Of a DNA stretch of 64,000 bases, positions 22,308 through 35,200 are shown piece by piece. The DNA comes from Nannobrachium achirus. Taxonomy: Eukaryota > Chordata > Actinopteri > Myctophiformes > Myctophidae. Each line of letters opens with the position of its first letter. Position 1 is the first letter of the stretch. The translations under genes and the position numbers were made by a program. The notes beneath the pieces were generated by a model that worked only from the letters and a program-made list of their open reading frames with translations, was not told the origin of the DNA and made no database searches. The DNA is taken from positions 41,699,966 through 41,763,965 of the forward strand of contig OY997661.1 of assembly GCA_963921795.1 (NCBI GenBank), given 5' to 3'.

Positions 22308-22317
22308 TTTATTTATT
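22308..22317 (-). promoter_or_regulatory. candidate poly(A) signal for obsl1
   Basis: Two overlapping AATAAA hexamers read on the minus strand, about 670 bp after the obsl1 stop. The implied 3' UTR would contain a 405-bp family C transposon (22452-22856). Confidence 0.4.
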
Positions 22318-22451
22318 TTTAAATGTCTTGTTCTGGAGAACATCAGAATGTAAAGTTATTGTCAATTATAGGAACTGTATTTTGATGAACGTTTCTACAC
22401 TTCCAATACTTCAAACAGAATATCTCACCTTGCTCAATACTGTCCCACAAC

Positions 22452-22856
22452 TAGGGCTGTCACCATTATGACATTTTACCTGACGATTAATTGTCAATCA
22501 AATAATTGCGATTAACGATTTAATTGTGTTTTTGTCGTTGACAATTACCTTCCTTTTTGGCTTGTAGGCTTTGAAGTTGCACATGGTAGATATGACACAT
22601 AACCTAAATATACAAAGAAATTACTTACATATTTGACAACCTTATACTTGAAAAAGAACCTTGATAGTGGAAATAGCCGATCTACAAGCTCACAACGCAT
22701 CGCATCGCGACGCATTGTGAGCTTGTTGATCTGCTATTTCCACTATTTTTGAAAATGTTTGAAAAGTTTTCAACATGTAAACGATTATGACAAAATAATT
22801 GCGATTATGTCAAATAATGGTGATTAGACGATTATGTAATAATCGTGACAGCCCTA
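22452..22856. mobile_element. intact hAT-like element family C with hairpin (copy 1)
   Basis: Ends TAGGGCTGTCACC and CGTGACAGCCCTA with exact 8-bp duplication CCCACAAC (22444-22451, 22857-22864). Hairpin at 22666-22744 with AGTGGAAATAGC outer arms. Confidence 0.9.
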
Positions 22857-22980
22857 CCCACAACCACTAGCTGTAGACAAGCTGCGAGGAACGTGCATCA
22901 CGGTAAGCAATTCACATTTACAAAAGTCACTTTCTCTTTCTCACAAAGTCACTTTCTTCTGCTCCTTCCCCCCGAGTCCT

Positions 22981-23258
22981 CTACTCTCTCTTCACGCACA
23001 GAGTGGCCGTGCTTTTAGCCTTTCCCGTGGTAAACCGAACTGTTCCGCTCATGTCCGCGCTGGTGTCTTTCAGGGTGAGTTTGTGGAGCGTCCCTCTGTT
23101 CTCGATGCGGACCCCCGGGCCCGACTGTAGGGTCTCCCCGTTCAGGGTCCAAATGGGGGACTTTTCGATGTCCACGGACACTTGGCACTGGAAGCATGCC
23201 GCGTCTGGTTCCGTCACTTCCACGTCCTCGAGCTCTTGGACTATCAAAAGGGCTTGGG
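22981..23258 (-). CDS. obsl1: obsl1 last exon, Ig domain 16 and stop
   Basis: 278 bp from acceptor CAG to stop TAG (22981-22983). It starts [15 protein letters not shown], with [20 protein letters not shown] and [14 protein letters not shown], and ends LCVKRE. No donor GT follows VK, so the reading through to the stop is preferred over further splicing. The unusual C strand (IWTLNG) and missing F-strand Cys mark a diverged terminal domain. Confidence 0.85.
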
Positions 23259-26200
23259 CTGTGAGGGGGGGAAAACAGCATGTACTAATGTTAAGATAGA
23301 CATGCTGGCAGTAAAGGACATTTCAGTGTTTCAAACATAAAGAAATGGGTAGCCCCAAAACCAAATATAAAAAGTAGCATGTTTATTTTGCGGGGGTACT
23401 GCCCCATGGTTCGAACTCCCGTTGGTCCGAACACTGTCGGCAAGTTGGCTATACTCACCAGCGCCGGCAGGTTAGCTACTCCCACCAGCGTCGGCAGGTT
23501 AGTTACTCACCAGTGTCGGCAGTTTAGTTACTCACCAGCGTTTTACTGAGATTAGGGTTAAGGTTAGGTTTAGGCATAGTTTTACTGGGGTTAGGGTTAA
23601 GGTTAGGTTTAGGTGGTCGGACCAAAGGGAGTTCGAACTAAGGACATGTTACCTTTTGCTCAACAAATACATTATCATGTATTTATTGAGCAGCAGTGCT
23701 ATGTCACAGAAAGAAAACAATCAAACAAATCTGAATGACATAGTCAGAGGATATTAATAAAACCTGGGAATAAATTCCTTACGATTTCTTCACCAATGTG
23801 TTCGTTCGTAAAGGTGTCTAGTAACATATCTAACAAAGTTTGAAATTCAAAATCCCTTGGAGAATCTTTGACAGCTAGGGTAATTCTGGGTCTCATTCAC
23901 TTACTATACACTATACTATAATGGAAAAAATCTGCTTTAAGTTGGATGTGAGGGGTCTAACTAGGTGTTATTAATTATTCTGAATCCATTGCAATCATTT
24001 GTTTTGCACGGAAAACATTCCTTGGGCTTAAAAGGTATAGTGTACTGTATAGTAAGTGAATGAAACTCAAAGTTACCCTAGCTGTCAAAAAGTCTCCTAG
24101 GGATTTTGAATTTCAAACTTTTTTAAATAATTATGTTACTAGACACCTTTACGAACACATTGGTGAAGAAATCGTTCGGTAAGGAATTTATTCCCAGCTT
24201 TGACAGGTATTCTGATAATATTCCCTGACTATAAGGAAGGGAAACGAAAACATTTTGTTTTGAGCCATCGATCGATGGCTTTTGTTGTCCCGAGACTGAC
24301 CTTCCACCAGTATCTTGGCTTTGGACGTGTGCTCGCCGACCTCGATGGCGTAACTGCCCTCGTCCTCCATGGCCGCCTCCTGGATCACCAGTCTGTGCGA
24401 GCAGCCGTCGGCCACGATCTCCAGCCGCTCCGACGAGACCAGCTCCTCCCCGTCCTTGTACCAGGTGACGCCGCCGCGGGCGGAGGACGCCGTGCACTCC
24501 AGGATGACGCGGTGCTTCTCCAGGGCCGTGCGGTCGCGCAGGGGTTTCACGATGGACACCGGGCGCTCTGGGACGCCACGAATGTAAAGAAAAGCAGATT
24601 TCGGTGAGTTTATTATTTTTTTTTTTTATTATTAGTCTCATTAGCATAGTACAGTGTTTCTCAACCTTTTTTCTGCATGGGCACACTTTTCATGTCCCAA
24701 GGAATCCATGGGCACACCAACATAATACGGGGGTGTAAATATCTTCACTGTCGGGAAGACAAAGTAAAGCCCTGCTTCATCATACAAGGCTGTCGCACAA
24801 CAGTACTGGCTTTCAAGCAGTTTCAAGGGGACTCGACCCTTCTCAGGGGCACACCAAAGGTCCCCAGGCACAGTGGTTGAAAAACACGGTGGGGACCCCA
24901 AAATACTTTCATAAAAAATGACTAAATATTTTCACAATCAAAATTGTGAAAATAGCTTTTCTAATAGCTCACAACGCGGCGTTGTGAGCTTGTAGATCAG
25001 CTATTTTCAAAATGTTTGCCTCTTTCTTATATTGACAATTTGGCCAATGTTATGACCAGTTTTTTTATAGTGTAGTTTGTTGATTACTTTTGATGCTGCG
25101 GTAATGGCTGGTTACAGTTTAGGCATTTAGCAAACGATTTTAATCCAAAGCGACTTACAATAAGCAGGTAATACATCAATATAATAAGCAAGATAATATG
25201 TCAGTACATCAACAACAATACAACAAATGCATAGGAATATCAATCTAGGAACATTATGTAACATTGGTAGACCACGCCCCTAATCTTCTAAAAACCTCTA
25301 AAACCTGAAAAAAAGAAAATGCTATCTAGCTTCATGTGTGGTCATCGAGGGAAGGGTAGTACTATGGGTTTAGGTGGAGTCTAAAGAGGTGAGTCTTCAG
25401 TCCATGGCGGAAGCTAGAGAGAGTCTGTAGTTCTAAGTGCGACAGGGAGTTTATTCCACAGTTTGGGGGCCAGGAGGGCAAATTGTCTAGGACGAGTGGA
25501 TTTTTGTCCCGGGGTTTTTAGCGAAGGTTCTGTCAGCATCCCCAAAATCATGCGGGGTCCTGACCTACAAGTTAAGAACCACTGCATTAGCATATGTTTT
25601 CCCCGTCATGTCATAATAAGGCTGTTGACAAGGTGTTGTGGGTGGAAAGCGTGTTTACCTTCTATCTCCAGGTAGGCTGTGGATTCAACATCTTTGGCCA
25701 CAAAGCGGATCTCACCAGAGTCCTCAGCCTTGACGCTGCACATCAGAAGGAAGTGCTTGGTCCCTGTGGGAGAGAAATCACATGGTTTAGAGATTGGCTG
25801 CTAAATTCCAAAAATGTGTATATTCTTGGTCTTAGTGAATAGTGACTATTCTGTGCTCTGAGGTTTCTGCCCCATAAGACCTGGAATTATTGCCAGACCC
25901 AGGGGGTCGGCCTACATAAGGCTTTGTCGGTCTGTCGGTCTGTCGGTCCCTCTTTTCCTCAGTGTCCCTCTTTTCCTCAGTGTGCCTGTGTTTGCCTCTG
26001 ACTGCTCATCTGCCCCTCCCTTCCCTTGCTCGGCTGATTGCCTTGAGTGCCGTCACCTGTACGGGACCAGCTGAGTTGAGTTGGCTGACGAGCTGCTGAG
26101 ACTATAAATTCCTGTGTGTTCATGTGTTAGTTCAGTGCTGCAAAACATTTGCCCCACAGCCATACTAGTGAAAACAGCCCATCTACAAGCTCACAAACAT

Positions 26201-29200
26201 TTCCAGCTGCTCAGCCTATAAAATCCTGTGTGTTCATGTGTTAGTTCAGTGCCATACTAGTCAAAACAGCCGATCTACAAGCTCACTACGCTTTGTTGCT
26301 GAGACTATAAAATCCTGTGTGTTCATGTGTTAGTTCAGTGCCATACTAGTGAAAACAGCCGATCTACAAACTCACTACGCTTTGTTGCTGAGACTATAAA
26401 ATCCTGTGTGTTCATGTGTTAGTTCAGTGCCATACTAGTTTTCATTGCGGGTCTGGCACAACCAGGTGACCTGGTCTAGTTTTATATTTGTATAGCAAAA
26501 ATAGCACATATGTACAAGCTATTTTTGAAAAATCTTTTTCGCATATCTTTCTGAGATGGGGCTCTGCGGCCAAATACATGTAATTTTGGGGGTCCTTGAC
26601 ATGAACGAGTGTGAGAACCACTGATTTAGAGGAAGTATTTTAGAAGACATTTATAGAATCAGGTCAAAAATATTCAAAGACTTGCACACATGTTCACCAT
26701 GCCGCGCTGGGATCTGCTATTTTTGAGCGGTGCTAACCGCTCCTATAGATGAGTTCGCTAGACCAATGAAACACTTCGATTCTGTTGATCTGTCCATGAT
26801 GTCATAGTCACAGAGGCACCCGATTGGTTCACCCTGATTTAGAACGCGTTTAGGCCGCGTAAAATACGTCATAAAAAATTATTGAGCGGTGCTAACCTTG
26901 AATTTCAAAATTGTATTAGATGAATATCACTTATAAGCGATAAAATAACCACACTTTTAGACAGACTGTGGAAAATCTTACAGGTTATAAATGATAGGCA
27001 GCTAATACAAGTTTAAAATACAAATGAACAGACTTTGAAAAACTAAAATATTCATCTTCTGGCCTCTTCTCGCCTCTCTGGAAGCCGCTCTGGAGGTAAA
27101 TAAGGTCACTTATCATTACACTATGACACTCTTACAAGTTACAATCCGTAGCTTGGTCAACTAACTGATGAGAAATGACGATAAAGACTTATATAGTCTG
27201 AGCAGACCTCTAGACTGACATCATACACAACAAAAATAATATTGCCATGCATGCCTATCAACACTGATTCGCGCAGGAATTAGTTTGCACCGCTCACTTC
27301 GCATGGGTGCGATTTTCAATAGTTGAAGCATAAAATAATGGTTAAAGTGGGTTAAAAATTCGAGAGACACGTTCCCGCCCCGGCCATAATGGCTTCATTC
27401 CCATAACCAGTAAACGGTGCCGGCGACCAACTGGAGCTGGTTGCGTTTCTCCTAGCTCTGGTCCAGAGCGCCAGCTGCACTGACGCTCTGACAGACTGCT
27501 GGCTAAAAGACTAGACCAGGATTTCTCAGCCCATACGAGGGCTCAACTTCAGTCAAAATAAACTAAACTACTTCACTACTCACCAAACCAAAGGTAGTTT
27601 TGTGTTGTTGAAAGCCTATTCTCCGCGGTGGGAAACCTCTCAGCACCCCACCCACTGTAAAATCATTTTTGTCATGAAACAAAACGCATCCAACTCGATC
27701 CAACTCGACCGCCGCTTATTTCCGGGTTGTGTCTGCGGTGGCCGCTGGGTGGCTCGACGAGGTGGGTGCGTTTTATTTCATGACAAAAATAATGTATTTT
27801 ACAGAGTGGGTGGGGTGCTGAGAGGTTTCCCACCGCGGAGAATAGACTTTCAACAACACAAAACTACCTTTGGTTTCATGGTGAGTGGTGAAGTAGTTTT
27901 GTTTATTTTGACTGATTTGAGCCCTTGTAGGGGCTAAGAAATCCTGGTCTAGTCTTTTAGCCAGCAGTCTGTCAGAGCGTCTGGACCAGATAGCTACATT
28001 TGCCCTACCTTCGGTGCGGATCTTGATTGTGCTGGTGGGCCGTATCCTGTGTCCGTCCTTGTACCACTCCCCCGCCACGTCCTCCAGGGACACCTCGCAC
28101 ATGAAGACGGCGTTGTGGTCCTCCTGCACATACAGGTCCTCCAGACGCTTGACCAGCTCCAGCTGATGCTCTGCGAAACACGACACAACAATGGGGAGTT
28201 CAGTCAGGGTAACTGGGTGGGGGCCTGGGCGAGCTGTGTGAATTGCCATTGTCGGATGGAAACCGTGTATGTCAAAAACCGTTCGTTTTGTATTGATCAT
28301 TTTTAAAATGATTTAAACTAGCGAAAACAGCCGATCTACAAGCACACAACGCCTCGCGGTGCGAGGCGTTGTGTGCTTGTAGATCTACTGTTTTCACTAG
28401 TTTTGTGCGACAGTCTTGTGTGATGAAGCAGGGCTTTACTTTGCGGGGAAAAAAACTTACACATTTTAAACTCGGAGATACGAGGTTTCTGCCCGACAGT
28501 GATGATATGTAAAACACACAATGGGTAGTGGTGGGAAAAAGTACTCTGTTACAAAAAGATACTCTGTTACAACGTACAAGTAAAAGGCCTGTGTTCAAAA
28601 TGTTACTTGAGTGAAAGTAAAGTATTGGCATCAAAATGCACTTAATGTGCCAAAAGTTTAAGTACTAAAATGTTTGAAAATAGCCGATCTACAATTAATC
28701 AAATCGGTAAATAGCCTACCGGTATGTATAAAATAGGGCTGAAATGGTCAACATGTTTTATATCTGTAAAGTAACTAGCAACTGAAGTTTTCAAATAATT
28801 GTAGTGAAGTAAAGGTGCAATATTTGCCTGTAGTAGAGTACTAGTAAAAGTATTGAAAAAAGTAAAGTAAAAGTATCTCAATTGTACTTAAGTACAGTAC
28901 TTGAGTAAAAGTACTTAGTTACTTTACACCACTGACAATGGGATTCCGTCAAGGGAACTGGGGGCCTGAGCGAGCCATGCAAATGTAAAACACACAGCCT
29001 CCCCAGTCCCCATGGAGGTATGTACTGTATGCTCGAAGAGTTCCTAACTGGATGTCTCTGGATATATGGATGAATGAATGATGTAGTCGATTCAAACTTT
29101 TTGTCAACGAATCTTAACTATTATTGTTGTTTGTGGCTGTTAATTACTTTAGAAGTGTCGGTATATTTTGTAACAAGTCTTTATTTTCTAACTGCAAGAT

Positions 29201-32200
29201 AATATGGTCTCCTCCTTATAACCACTAGGTGGTGCTACCGTAAAACATAAGTACAACTGAACTCTCAGTTGTTAGTTTTACAATCAACAGCATAAAAGCT
29301 ATAAGTAACAAATAACATAAGTAACTGAACATAACAGCGACAGGATAAAAGAAAACATCATTATCAAACAGGGGTGTCGCACCAAATTCTGGGCCCTGGC
29401 CCCGCTGCGAGCTTGTAGATCTGCTATTTTTGTTTTAAATCGTGAACATTAATTTTGTGCAAGTCTTTGAAGGTTTAAAAAAAAAAAACATGATTCTATG
29501 TCAGTCGTGCTCAAACCTTTTCATGTGAAGGACCCCCAAAATGATATGTATTTGGCCACGGAACCCCATATCAAAATATTTGGTTCCAGGGACCACCCAG
29601 AAGCAAAATCTGAGTTACAAATGATCGCTTCAAAAACACATACATTCAAAGATTCGCACACATTTTCACGACTTTTCAAAAATGGCAGATCTACAAGCTC
29701 GCAGCGCGGCACTCGGTGCCGCGCTGTGAGCTTGTATATCTGCTATTTTTCCAATAGCTAAAGTATAAAATAATTAAGGCCCCCTCCACCTTGGGCCCTA
29801 GTAACTCAGTCCCACTCCCCCCCCTCCCATTGTGACGCCCCTGATGGTGCGTACCGTACACCTCCAGGTTGCAGGAGGTGCTCAGCTCTCCCATGTCACA
29901 GGTGTAGGTGCCCGAGTCGGCCAGGCTGCACTCCAGGATCTGACAGAAGCGTTTCCTCCCCATGGAGTAGATCCTGCAGTTCTGCCCTGGTTTCATCTCC
30001 ACCCCTTTCTACGTTCCCAACAACACAATGAACAGATGGACGTGCAGGATTAAAAAGGAGCTGAATACTTTTCACAGTTGAGGTTTGACATTAGACGAGA
30101 AACATTACAACATACAGCATTGGCCAGCCCCAGAGTTGTTCAAGAGGAGAGTGGCGTCACGCTTTGATCTCGCCGCAGACCGGAAGTGGCGTCGCTGGAG
30201 CCTGGTGACATTCCTACAGCTCTTTAGCTGTAGGAATCCACCTCCATTGTAACCGAGACATTTGTACTCGACCAAATCATGTCTTTTCCACCCTTTTAAC
30301 GCATTCACGGGCCTCTCCAAGTTGGGCAACATTATTATTTCATGTATTAATGTTTAAATTTGACTTTATTGACTTTTAAATCATTGACTTTAAAATGGAC
30401 CTAAATTAACTTGGAGAGGCCCGTGAATGTGTTAAAAGGGGGAAAAGACGTGATTTAGTCTACTTACCAGCGAGTGAAAATGCCTCGGTTACAATGGAGG
30501 TGGACGAGGCTGAAGAGCAGCAGGAATATCACTAGACTCCAGGACGCTAAATAGTGACGTCACGTTCGCTTTCCACGCTTACAATGGGAGCCAACGCGAC
30601 TTCCGATTCGACTTTGAAAACGAACCTAGGTCAGGTTATGAGAACGTATTGTTTTGCATGATGAGCAGGGTGGTGGTGATGATGATTATGTTGGCCAGTA
30701 AAATAATGAAAATGGCTGGCCTAGCGGTCCGGGCACTTAGGCTCCAATGCAACATGACAGCGTGGCGCGGGTTTGAATCCCGTTCCCGACTGACCTTTGC
30801 TGTGTGTCGCTCCCCGTCTCTCTATCTCTCCCCATTTTCTGTTAATATACTGTATACTACTAGTAAGACGCCTCAGGGCGACAAGCGACCTCGCCCTATC
30901 GGACCAATTACCCATATATGGAGACCCCTGGTAGGCTGGTACCCATACATGGAGATCCATGTACTGTATATGGAGATAATGCTGTGAGAGCCAAAACATG
31001 CTTACTCAGTTATTCGTTATGTGAAAGTCCTATGATGTTTATGACATCTGACATCATACCCTTTTATGCCCATACATGGAGATCCCTGTCTGTAGAACCA
31101 GCCACATAGATATGGGCTGTCTGGCCATATATGGATTCTGTTAGTGCTGTATGTGGCCGATGTGGCCTCCATAGTCCTGTCAGATATGGGCTTAATATTG
31201 CTGACATCAGGGAACTCCATATATGGCCACAAAAGGGATTCTGTTAGTGTTAATCACAGTGAAGCCAGAGTGTGATGTCAGAGCGGCAAACCCATTCCGT
31301 TCGAGTGGTTCCCCTGACATCACAGTGATGTCAGAGCAGCAAACCCATAGACCGTAAACAGTGTACACGCCCAGACGGAGTCAGCATGTGCCGTTTCACA
31401 TACTAAACTGTGTCCTTCGGTCGCAATCAATAAAGGCAGAAAAGAGAAACAAAAAAAAAGGTTTCTACCTTGAGCCACTTGACCTCCACGTGTGGTCTGG
31501 AGAACTCACACTCCAGGGTGGTCTGCGAACCCTCCTCCACACGCAAGGGAAGCAGGTTTCTTAGGATCGTCACCGGTGTCTCTGTCAATCAATCAATCCA
31601 TCATTACAGTCAAACATGCTTCTATTATGCTGTGGGTCTGCACTGGTGACCTATTTGTTGATATTTTTACTATTTAATATTTAGTGTTTTTTTTTTTTAT
31701 ATATATAAAGAAAAACCTGAATATAAATAACACCAATAGATCGGTAACTTTTTACATTTACATTTTGGCAGTCAGACTAAACTTGAACCTTAAAGCAGCA
31801 CTATGTCACTTTCCTCTTCTACCCCAGATTTGAAACTGGTTTCCTGCTCATTTTCAACATTGAGCTACTAGAGTTGGCCTGCTTGCTCCGGGGATCAATT
31901 GAATCTTGATCTTGATTAGGTCAAAAGGTGAGACATGACATGTTCTAAATGTCTCAATAGAAGAGCAGGGAGCCAAAATACTACCCCAATTATATAAGCA
32001 GTGTTGAATTAGTCCGTGCCTCCACCTGCCTATGCCTCTCATGCAAACGGACATGTATTGCTCCCAAAACCCATCAAGTTCACACCTCGCCAACGCTTAT
32101 GCTCACAACAGGGTGTTTTAACAAAGAAACAAGCCTGTATACATATCAATAGACCTGTATAGTAGGTGTTGAGCGACGTGCACGTGATCTCTCTAGATAA

Positions 32201-35200
32201 GCCACCCCCCAAACATTGAATCACCAATGCGCCACTGTATACGTTTTAATTAATTAATTGTATTAACATATTCTACCATACAGATTGGACACAATTCAAT
32301 TCCTTCAAATTTGGGATTATTTGGCGCCCTCATATGGAATCTTTAGGTAATACACCCAATAACACAAACTTTAAAGGTGGCAGGTTTCTCATTTTACATT
32401 GTGCTCTTCTCGTGGTTTCGTGCTCAAAAATGAATAAACCTGAAAGTAAGAAACCTCTGGCGGTATGGTACCTTTAACGGTGAGTCTGGCGGTGGAGCGT
32501 ACACCCTCGGCCGAGAAGACGATTGTCCCCGTGTCCTCCAGGGTGAGGTTGGGGAGGGTGAGGCCGTGCGTGAGTCCGTTGACGCTCACCCGCCACTGGT
32601 TGTTGGCTTTGACCCGGATGCCGTCCTTCTGCCACGCCCCCTCCACTTCGGCGTGGGAGAGGACCACCTCGAAGGAGGCCGTCTCGTGCTCAAACGTCTC
32701 CGTGTCGAGGAGGCCCTTGCGGATGGAGATGTTACGAGCTGGGGGAAGAAAGAACGCAAAGAGAGATGAGCTGCTGTACTAATTTCGGTAATTAATGTCA
32801 ATTAAAACTGGATTCTAAGGAAAATTTAAGGACTGACTTGGAAAATCGAATGCCATTTAATAGTCAACTTTAACACTCTTTCAATTATTTCTTCTCAGTT
32901 CCGGGATATAATGTGGGTCTCCCACACAAGAACCACAATGTCTACAGCTGAGCTAAGACGTAAAGCCTGCAGCTGCGATATTACACTTTGAGCTTCATGC
33001 AATTCCCCTTGTCAGACCTCGGTGTCTGGAAGGTGGCCGATCTGCAAGCTCACAACGTGTTGCGGATGCGAGGTGCTGTGAGCTTGTAGATCGACCACTT
33101 TTGGCACACAACACGGTGTGACGACGAAGTGTTAGCCAGGATTTACTTGGGTGATGTGACTGACAAGGCTTGCACTGCACAGTCACAGTGGGACACAGCG
33201 CCAACAAGTTGGTTGCTCCCTTCAGCTCCCCTCAGCCAAATCGATATCATGCAGGTTCAATGTATTTTAATTGAAAACCTATTCGCTTAGTGTTTCCATT
33301 TTCCTTTTGCGCATTTCGTTTTTTCAATTATGCCCCAAAATCCACCTCCTCCAAGTGCATAAATGTTTTTGCGAAAAATGTGTTTCCATAAAAGATTAAT
33401 GCGCAAAAAAACACTTTATGGAAACGCCACTAGTGTTGAGTCTGTTGTTGATTATGTTACAAGGACAATCAGGGGACATTCAAGTATAGCCTCAACACAG
33501 CAGCTGCGTCTGACGTGTGGCAAAAAGCACCCCACACACCTAGGTCCATGATCCGTTTTAGTCCCAGCATCACTGAATACACTATTGTATAACGGCATCG
33601 CACCCTTTCACCAGCTGGCTCTAGGTACTATTTTTAGTATCTGTTTGGGTCTCGTGCCAGCTACTGTATAATGGAAGAAGAGGGTAAGAGTTGGCTGCAG
33701 ATAATGCTGTATACATTTGTTTTAATGTTACAAGATGTACCAGATAGGATAACTTGGGTAATGTCAGCAAAGATGCCAAAGATGGAACGGTAGACCTACT
33801 GTATACTGAGGGGGTTTAACCCATTTAGACTGGGAACGCATTATTATGCATTATTTTGTGCTTAACTATTGAAAAATAGCAGATATACAACCTCACAGCG
33901 AGCTTGTAGATCTGCTATTGAACTTTTGTGCAAGTCTTTGAATATTTTTGACCCGATTCTATAAATGTCTTCTAAATCCTTTGAAAAACCTATGTTTCTC
34001 TGTCACTGGTGCTCAAACTTTTCCATGTGAAGGACCCCCAAAATGATATGTATTTGGCCACGGACCCCCATCTCAAAATATCTAGTTCCAGGGAGCCCCC
34101 CAGAATCAAAATTTGAGTACAGATGTTCGCTTAAAAAATACATATATTCAAAGATTTGCACACATGTTCATGACTTTTCAAAAATAGCAGATGTACAAGC
34201 TCACAGCGCGGCACTCGGTGCCACACTGTGAGCTTGTAGACCTGCTATTTTTCAATAGCTAAAGTATAAAACAATTCCAGGCCCCTCACTCCACCTTGGG
34301 CCCCAGTAACTCAGTCCCACTTTCCAACCCCCCCCCCCCCCCCCTTGTGACGCCCCTGTGTACTCCTTACAGGGTTCCCACGGTCATGAAATTCCTGGAA
34401 ATATTTTGAAATTAGAAAAATATTTTTCCAGTACTGGAAAAGTTTGGGAATTTATCAAGGGTCCTGGAAGGTCCTGGAAAAAATAGCTATGCATTGTCTT
34501 TGGTTATTGATTTTGTTAATACCTCTGAAATGACAAATTAAACATGGGCCAAATTGTCAAATATTAGAGGCAGAAATTGTTTTGCGAGGCGTTGTGAGCA
34601 TGTAGATCGGCTATTTTCACAATAGAACCGTGTTATACAAAATTCCTCAACTCTTAGTGCTCGTCAGGGTGGGGGGTCCCCAGTTAAAACATGATTATTT
34701 CGGGGGTCACCGCCTGAAAAGGTTGAGAACCACTGGCATACACTACCTGTCTTTGGGCATTGCTAATAGGAGTAAGCCACCTGTTATTGAGCTGAATTAT
34801 TGTTATATAGTCCTGGAAATTGGGTTAAATATTCTGGAAAAGTTTTGGAAAAGTTTTGGAAATTAATTGGTAAAAATGTGTGGGAACCCTGTAAAGTATA
34901 AAATTCCAATTCCAGGCCCCTCCCTCCACCTTGGGCCCTAGTAACTCAGTCCCACTTTCCAACCCCCCCTTGTGACGCCCCTGTCTACTCCTTACGTTCC
35001 ACGTTGAGCTTGACCTGCGTGCGGTCGTGCAGGGTCTCGCAGCGGTAGGTGCCCCGGTCGGACAGCGTCAGGTTGCAGATGGTCAGCGTGCGCTTGCAGC
35101 CGTGCTGGCCCAGCGCGTGGCGGGGCCCCGGCTGGATGACCACGCCCTGCCTCATCCACTGCACCTCGCCCGTCTCCAGGCTCACCTCCGTCTCCAGGGT

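Noticed and set aside
23540..23640. Interstitial telomere repeat (GGTTAGGGTTAAGG)
   Set aside because: The units are irregular, mixed with GGTTAGGTTTAGGC, and part of a repeat seen again at 40710-40810 and 59545.
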